NCBI RefSeq assembly: GCF_022095675.1
Contig: NZ_JAHYSG010000216.1
Span: 1-9,004, forward strand
Origin: Dactylosporangium sp. AC04546
Lineage (GTDB): Bacteria; Actinomycetota; Actinomycetes; Mycobacteriales; Micromonosporaceae
Reading direction: 5' to 3'
DNA: 9,004 bases
In this document: in pieces, positions 5,505-9,004 of the stretch
How positions within the stretch are numbered: position 1 is the stretch's first letter
Layout of the letters: each line of letters opens with the position of its first letter
Made by a program: the position numbers and the translations under genes
Notes under the pieces: generated by a model
Database searches by the model: none
What the model was told of the DNA's origin: nothing
What the model saw: only the letters and a program-made list of their open reading frames with translations

Positions 5505-6572
5505 CTAGGGGTGGCGGGGGGTGCCGTGGAGCTGGGCGCGGAGGTCGGCGGCCTCGGTGGTGCGGCCGAGGTGTTCGAGGATGGTGGCCTTGAGGTCGGA
5601 GAGGTCCCACAGGTCGGCGGCCCGGGCGGGCTCGTCGCGGGCGAGTTCGACGAGGACGGCGGTGGCCTCCTCGGCGGCGGGGAGGGCGAGGGCCCACTCG
5701 CCGAGGCGGGCCCGTTCGGCGGCGAGGCGGCGCAGGGTCGTCGCCAGGTCGGGCAGGTGCCGGGCCGGGTCGTCGGCGGCCAGCTCGCGGCGCAGCGCGG
5801 CGAGCTCCTCGACGGCCTCGACGGCCTCGGCGCGGTGACCGACCTGCATCAGGCAGGCGACCTGGTTGTTCAGGGCCCGGGCGGCGTCGGTCCGGTAGCC
5901 GCGGTCGGCGGCCGCGAGGCCGCGCAGGATCGTGGCCGCCTCCGTGCTGGCGGCGGCCGCCTCGACCCAGCCGGAGCACTCGGCGAGCTGGCCGGCGTGG
6001 TCGAGCAGCGCGTACGCGAGCGGGGCGAGGTACGCCGGGTCGTGCTCGACCAGGAGCCGGCGCAGCCGGACGGCCTCGCCGAGCGGGGCCAGGGCCCGGG
6101 CCTCCTCGCCGACGGCGGCGAGGCGGTTGCCGGCGCTGAGGTAGGCGGCGGCCAGGGCCGCCACGTCGGCGAGGGTGCCGGACTGCGCCTGCTGCTGCCA
6201 CAGGGGCAGCGTCTCCAGCGCCACGGCCAGCGCGTCCTCGTCGCGGCCCGCCTGCGCGAGCCGGATGCCGAGGTTGTGCAGGGACGTCGCCAGCGGTACC
6301 GGATCGGTGGCGGCCAGCTCGCGGGAGACCGCCACGGCCTCCTCGGCGGCCGCCACCCCGTCGGCCGGCCGGCCCAGGCCGGACAGCACCTCGCCGCGGT
6401 AGTTGAGCAGGTCGACGAGCTCCGGCAGGTCCACCGGCGGGTTCGCCCGCAGGATGGCGACGGCCTCGTCGATATCGGTCAGCGCCTCGGCCCACCGGCC
6501 GGCGGCGATCAGGTCCCACGCGCGCGTGCGCAGCCGGACGGCCCGGCCGCGTTCGCTTGTCAGGTCATGCAT
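5505..6572 (-). CDS. Tetratricopeptide-repeat protein
   Basis: This 355-aa all-helical protein is made of tandem TPR-like units of roughly 34-45 residues. Recognisable ones include RTRAWDLIAAGRWAEALTDI (15-34), LNYRGEVLSGLGRPADGVAA (56-75), LHNLGIRLAQAGRDEDALAV (98-117), GNRLAAVGEEARALAPLGEA (148-167) and LNNQVACLMQVGHRAEAVEA (234-253). Two further units lie near 281-300 and 328-343. TPRs bind other proteins, so a scaffold or regulator role is likely, but no catalytic domain, signal peptide or membrane segment is present. The ATG at 6572 is the first Met giving repeat-like sequence. The open frame upstream is Arg/Pro-rich, not TPR-like, and runs into the end of the kinase gene. No good SD is seen; TTGACA lies 20 nt upstream without a matching -10. 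It is 140 bp downstream of the kinase gene on the same strand, so co-transcription is possible. Specific function unknown. Confidence 0.85.
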   Translation of the reverse strand: MHDLTSERGRAVRLRTRAWDLIAAGRWAEALTDIDEAVAILRANPPVDLPELVDLLNYRGEVLSGLGRPADGVAAAEEAVAVSRELAATDPVPLATSLHNLGIRLAQAGRDEDALAVALETLPLWQQQAQSGTLADVAALAAAYLSAGNRLAAVGEEARALAPLGEAVRLRRLLVEHDPAYLAPLAYALLDHAGQLAECSGWVEAAAASTEAATILRGLAAADRGYRTDAARALNNQVACLMQVGHRAEAVEAVEELAALRRELAADDPARHLPDLATTLRRLAAERARLGEWALALPAAEEATAVLVELARDEPARAADLWDLSDLKATILEHLGRTTEAADLRAQLHGTPRHP

Positions 6573-6712
6573 CCGGCCATGATCGGTACCGCTGTCAACG
6601 GGGTCCGCCCCGCCGGCCGCCAGGCCGGGCGTTCCCACCTGCGGCTGCGTCCGCGCGGCCGATCGCCGGCTGTCGGATACCCGCCACGCCCAGGCGTTCG
6701 CGGCGGAGGCCT

Positions 6713-8563
6713 TCAGGGAACGTTGACCGGGGCGACGTTGATCGGGATCTCGACCACCAGCGCTGTGCCGCGCCCGGCCGGGCTCACGATGTCCATGTGG
6801 CCGTCGAGCGCCGCGACACGGTCCTGGAGGCCGATGAGGCCCGAGCCGTGGCCGGCGTTGGCACCGCCGACGCCGTCGTCGCGGACCGAGATCCGCAGGC
6901 ATGTCTCGCCCGCTGTGATGTCCACGCGGACCGCGTCCGCGCGGGCGTGCTTGGCGACGTTCGTCAGCGCTTCCGCCACCACGTAGTACGCGCCGACCTC
7001 GACCTGCTCCGGCAGCCGCCGGTCAAGGGCCAGCCTGAGGTCGACGGGTGTCGGGCTGCGGCGTGCGAGCGTCCTGACGGCCGGGCCGAGCCCGCCTTTG
7101 GACAGGATCGCCGGGTGGATGCCCCGGGATATCTCCTGCAGGTCCTGCACGACGCCGGTCAGGTTGTCCGCCACCTGGGTCAGGTCGTGCCGGGCCTGGC
7201 CGAGGCCGGTGGGCAGCGCTGCCTCGACCATGCGGAGCTGGAGGTTCAGCGCGATGAGATGTTGCTGTGCGCCGTCGTGCAGGTCGCGTTCGATGCGGCG
7301 GCGGGCCTCGTCGCCGGCGGCGATGATGCGGGCGCGGGATGCGGTGAGCTCCGTGTGGCTGTCGGCGTTGGCGATCGCGGTCGCGACGAGTTTGGTGAAG
7401 TCGGCCATGCGCGTCTCGGTGTCTGCCGGCAGGGGGTCCGGCGTGGTGGACGCGACGACGGCCGTGCCCCAGATGCGGGCTTCGACGATGATCGGCACGC
7501 CGACGGCGGAGCGGATGCCTGCGTCGCGGGCATGCTCGGCGTTGGTGCCGGCGAGGTTCTCGTAGGAGGGCAGCCGGGCCGCGGCGCGGGCCTGGAGCAC
7601 CTTGGGTAGGAGGCTGTCGGCCTGGAGCGGGAACGATCGCTCGCGGACGTTCAGCTCGCCGCGGCCGGCGACTCTGGTCGCGGTGCCGTCTGTCTCGTAG
7701 CGGTACAGCGCCGTGGGGTAGGGGCCGAGGACCCGGGCGAGCTCCTCGGTCACGGCGGCGAACACGTCGCCCGGCGCGGCGCCCTGCGCGACGAGCGTTG
7801 CCACCCGTCGCAGTGCGGCCTGCTCCTCGGCGAGCAGCGCGGACCGCTCGCGGCTGTCCCGCAGCGAGCTGATGAACGCCTCCCGCTCGCGTGCCGCGGT
7901 GAGCAGCGACTCCAACGTGGGGACCAGCCACTGCTGGACGCGCTGACGGGTCGGCTCGGGCAGGTCGGCCGGGGCCCTGAAGGTGCCCACGACGGTCGCC
8001 CCGGCACGCAGCGGGAACGTGGCCCGGTGCGCGTCTGCGGCGACCGTGTCGAGCTCGATCGCGGCCGAGGGCAGCCGGAGCGTCTGGGCGATCTTGCGTG
8101 CGGCGGTGTCCAGCGCCGGGCGCAGGTCACCGGTGCCGAGGAGCAGGCGGGCCAGCTCGGCGCTCAGGTCGGCCTCCTGCCGGCGTTCGGACGTTTCGAC
8201 GGCGTGTTTGCGGGCGAGGTCGGCGAGGCCGCTGACCAGGAACGCGGCGGCCACGAAGATCGTGATGTCCTGTATGCCCTGGCCGGCGGAGACGCCGAAC
8301 CGGCCGAAGGGCAGGACGTGGAAGTAGTTGTAGGCGATGGCGCTGGCCAACGACGTCAGCACGCCGAGCGTCAATCCCCACACGGTCGAGATCACCATGA
8401 CACCGACGAGGTAGACCACGCCTCGGGCATCTTCGTGGGTGACGCCGCGCAATGGGTACAGAGCGAGCGTCTCGAACCCGATCAGCGCCGCCGCGACCAG
8501 GAGGCCGACGATGAACGGCGGTGGCTCCGTGCGCAGCAACAGCGACAGCAGGCGTGTCCGCAT
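6713..8563 (-). CDS. DUF4118/GAF sensor histidine kinase (HisKA_3, NarL type)
   Basis: This 616-aa membrane histidine kinase would autophosphorylate and pass phosphate to a LuxR/NarL-type response regulator. The N-terminus has about four membrane segments (17-38, two within 48-81, and 97-116), with a KdpD-like DUF4118 pattern (GVVYLVGVMVISTVWG, then SAIAYNYFHVLPFGRF). A GAF-like segment spans about 145-225, joined by a helix (226-258) to a clearer GAF domain (about 259-400). The HisKA_3 motif RRIERDLHDGAQQHL (422-436) carries phosphoacceptor His429. The ATPase domain has the N box EALTNVAKHA (Asn535), the G1 box RDDGVGG (561-567) and GSGLIGL (573-579). All key residues are present. The ATG at 8563 is chosen because GGGAGGGG lies 8 nt upstream and the membrane region follows at once; the frame extends 103 codons further upstream but is not protein-like. 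No response regulator gene is in the window, so it is either an orphan or its partner lies beyond 9004. Confidence 0.92.
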   Translation of the reverse strand: MRTRLLSLLLRTEPPPFIVGLLVAAALIGFETLALYPLRGVTHEDARGVVYLVGVMVISTVWGLTLGVLTSLASAIAYNYFHVLPFGRFGVSAGQGIQDITIFVAAAFLVSGLADLARKHAVETSERRQEADLSAELARLLLGTGDLRPALDTAARKIAQTLRLPSAAIELDTVAADAHRATFPLRAGATVVGTFRAPADLPEPTRQRVQQWLVPTLESLLTAAREREAFISSLRDSRERSALLAEEQAALRRVATLVAQGAAPGDVFAAVTEELARVLGPYPTALYRYETDGTATRVAGRGELNVRERSFPLQADSLLPKVLQARAAARLPSYENLAGTNAEHARDAGIRSAVGVPIIVEARIWGTAVVASTTPDPLPADTETRMADFTKLVATAIANADSHTELTASRARIIAAGDEARRRIERDLHDGAQQHLIALNLQLRMVEAALPTGLGQARHDLTQVADNLTGVVQDLQEISRGIHPAILSKGGLGPAVRTLARRSPTPVDLRLALDRRLPEQVEVGAYYVVAEALTNVAKHARADAVRVDITAGETCLRISVRDDGVGGANAGHGSGLIGLQDRVAALDGHMDIVSPAGRGTALVVEIPINVAPVNVP

Positions 8564-8933
8564 ACCGGCCGCCCCTCCCGCGTCAGTCACCAACACGTGG
8601 AGGTCGCCGATGGAACACCCCGCATCCGGCGACGGAGCACGGGTCGTGCGGTGACGTGACTTCGAATCCTTTTCATCCGCCTTCCTGCAGGTTACTGCAG
8701 AGACCGCAGCGGCTGATTGCCAGCAGTTCGGCACAGGTCGCCGGCGATACCGAAGCTCGAGCGCCTTGCGGTGCATTCCTGAACACGGCTGGAAACGGTG
8801 CTTTGAGCTGGCGAGCAACCTCGGCCCGGAGAGCGTGGTCGCCATCGCCGGACCGCGGGGCCGGACGGTCAACCGCCTCGCCCGTTCCTGCTCACCCGGC
8901 TGCTCACCCCCCCGGCTGCGCGCCAGAAAGGGA
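8564..8933 (-). other. Kinase upstream region with SD, paired CTGCAG sites and possible leader ORF
   Basis: This 370-bp gap precedes the kinase gene. CCCCTCCC at 8572-8579 reads GGGAGGGG on the minus strand and is the kinase SD. Two CTGCAG palindromes sit at 8685-8690 and 8695-8700, separated by GTTA. A 29-codon minus-strand ORF runs from an ATG at 8674-8676 to TGA at 8587-8589, with AGGAAGG just upstream, ending 23 bp before the kinase start; its translation is unproven. A 12-bp period repeat of TGCTCACCC occurs at 8889-8909. No consensus promoter is evident. Confidence 0.4.
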
Positions 8934-9004
8934 CTACGCGGGGCCGCTGGTCTCGTCGGGCCTCGCGGCGTCGAGGGCGGCGGCGGTCTGGTCGGCGAGC
9001 GTGA
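8934..9004 (-). CDS. C-terminal end of an unidentified gene, cut by the window edge
   Basis: On the minus strand a frame enters from the window edge and reads about 23 codons (TLADQTAAALDAARPDETSG, then PA) before TAG at 8934-8936. Codons are strongly GC3-biased and the peptide looks like the end of a helix followed by a loose tail, as in real actinobacterial proteins. It would be transcribed toward the kinase gene with a 370-bp gap. Too little is present to name a family, and the ending is not an obvious LuxR-type response regulator C-terminus. Confidence 0.4.
   Translation of the reverse strand, partial: TLADQTAAALDAARPDETSGPA

Noticed and set aside
6573..6902. N-terminal extension of the TPR protein to 6902
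   Set aside because: The extra 110 residues are Arg/Pro-rich and not TPR-like, and part of the stretch overlaps the kinase coding end in another frame.
5202..6986. A 594-codon open frame on the plus strand opposite the TPR gene and kinase end
   Set aside because: Its translation is Gly/Arg/Pro/Gln-rich without any recognisable domain, and it mirrors the codon phase of the minus-strand TPR gene. Long antisense frames are expected at this GC content.
8564..8872. N-terminal extension of the kinase by 103 codons
   Set aside because: The extension has no domain or membrane pattern, and a strong SD directly precedes the ATG at 8563.
8889..8909. Short tandem repeat TGCTCACCC at 12-bp period, as a possible array
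   Set aside because: There are only two copies, without conserved spacers or context; most likely chance or slippage in GC-rich DNA.

Overview
The window is about 70% GC or more by eye. Its codons strongly favour G or C in third position, GTG starts are common, and Shine-Dalgarno (SD) sequences are strong. This points to a high-GC actinobacterium. The paired small wHTH GntR gene and DUF6907-like gene, and a DUF4118/HisKA_3 sensor kinase, suggest Micromonosporaceae or a close relative. The taxonomic placement is inference.

Region 1 (about 1-4250, + strand) is one compact set of five genes: a lipoprotein solute-binding protein of the iron/2-aminoethylphosphonate type, a fumarylacetoacetate hydrolase (FAH)-family enzyme, a MarR regulator, a 4,5-dihydroxyphthalate decarboxylase-like protein, and a dienelactone hydrolase-family enzyme. 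Two junctions are ATGA overlaps and a third places the SD sequence over the preceding stop codon, so genes 2 to 5 are almost certainly co-transcribed and translationally coupled. The contents suggest uptake and breakdown of an organic, possibly aromatic, acid under MarR control. The substrate is unknown and no ring-cleavage enzyme is visible. The region ends in a perfect 32-bp GC palindrome that probably terminates transcription.

Region 2 (about 4368-5179) is a divergent pair: a small DUF6907-like protein (-) and a 94-aa GntR-type wHTH protein without an effector domain (+). The 257 bp between them holds an exact 12-bp repeat, a tandem 9-bp repeat built on CCCGGG, and an inverted repeat. These are good candidates for operators of the GntR protein.

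Region 3 (5180-5504) is non-coding as far as can be seen. It contains two strong hairpins where the GntR gene and the leftward TPR gene converge.

Region 4 (5505-9004, - strand) holds, in transcription order, the C-terminal tail of an unidentified gene cut by the window edge, a 370-bp gap, a membrane sensor histidine kinase (DUF4118, two GAF-like domains, HisKA_3, HATPase_c), and a TPR-repeat protein. No response regulator for the kinase is in view.

No rRNA, tRNA, CRISPR array, transposase or integrase was recognised. Nothing here amounts to a clearly new system. The most informative points are the decarboxylase-like catabolic operon, the repeat-rich GntR/DUF6907 control region and the long perfect palindrome.
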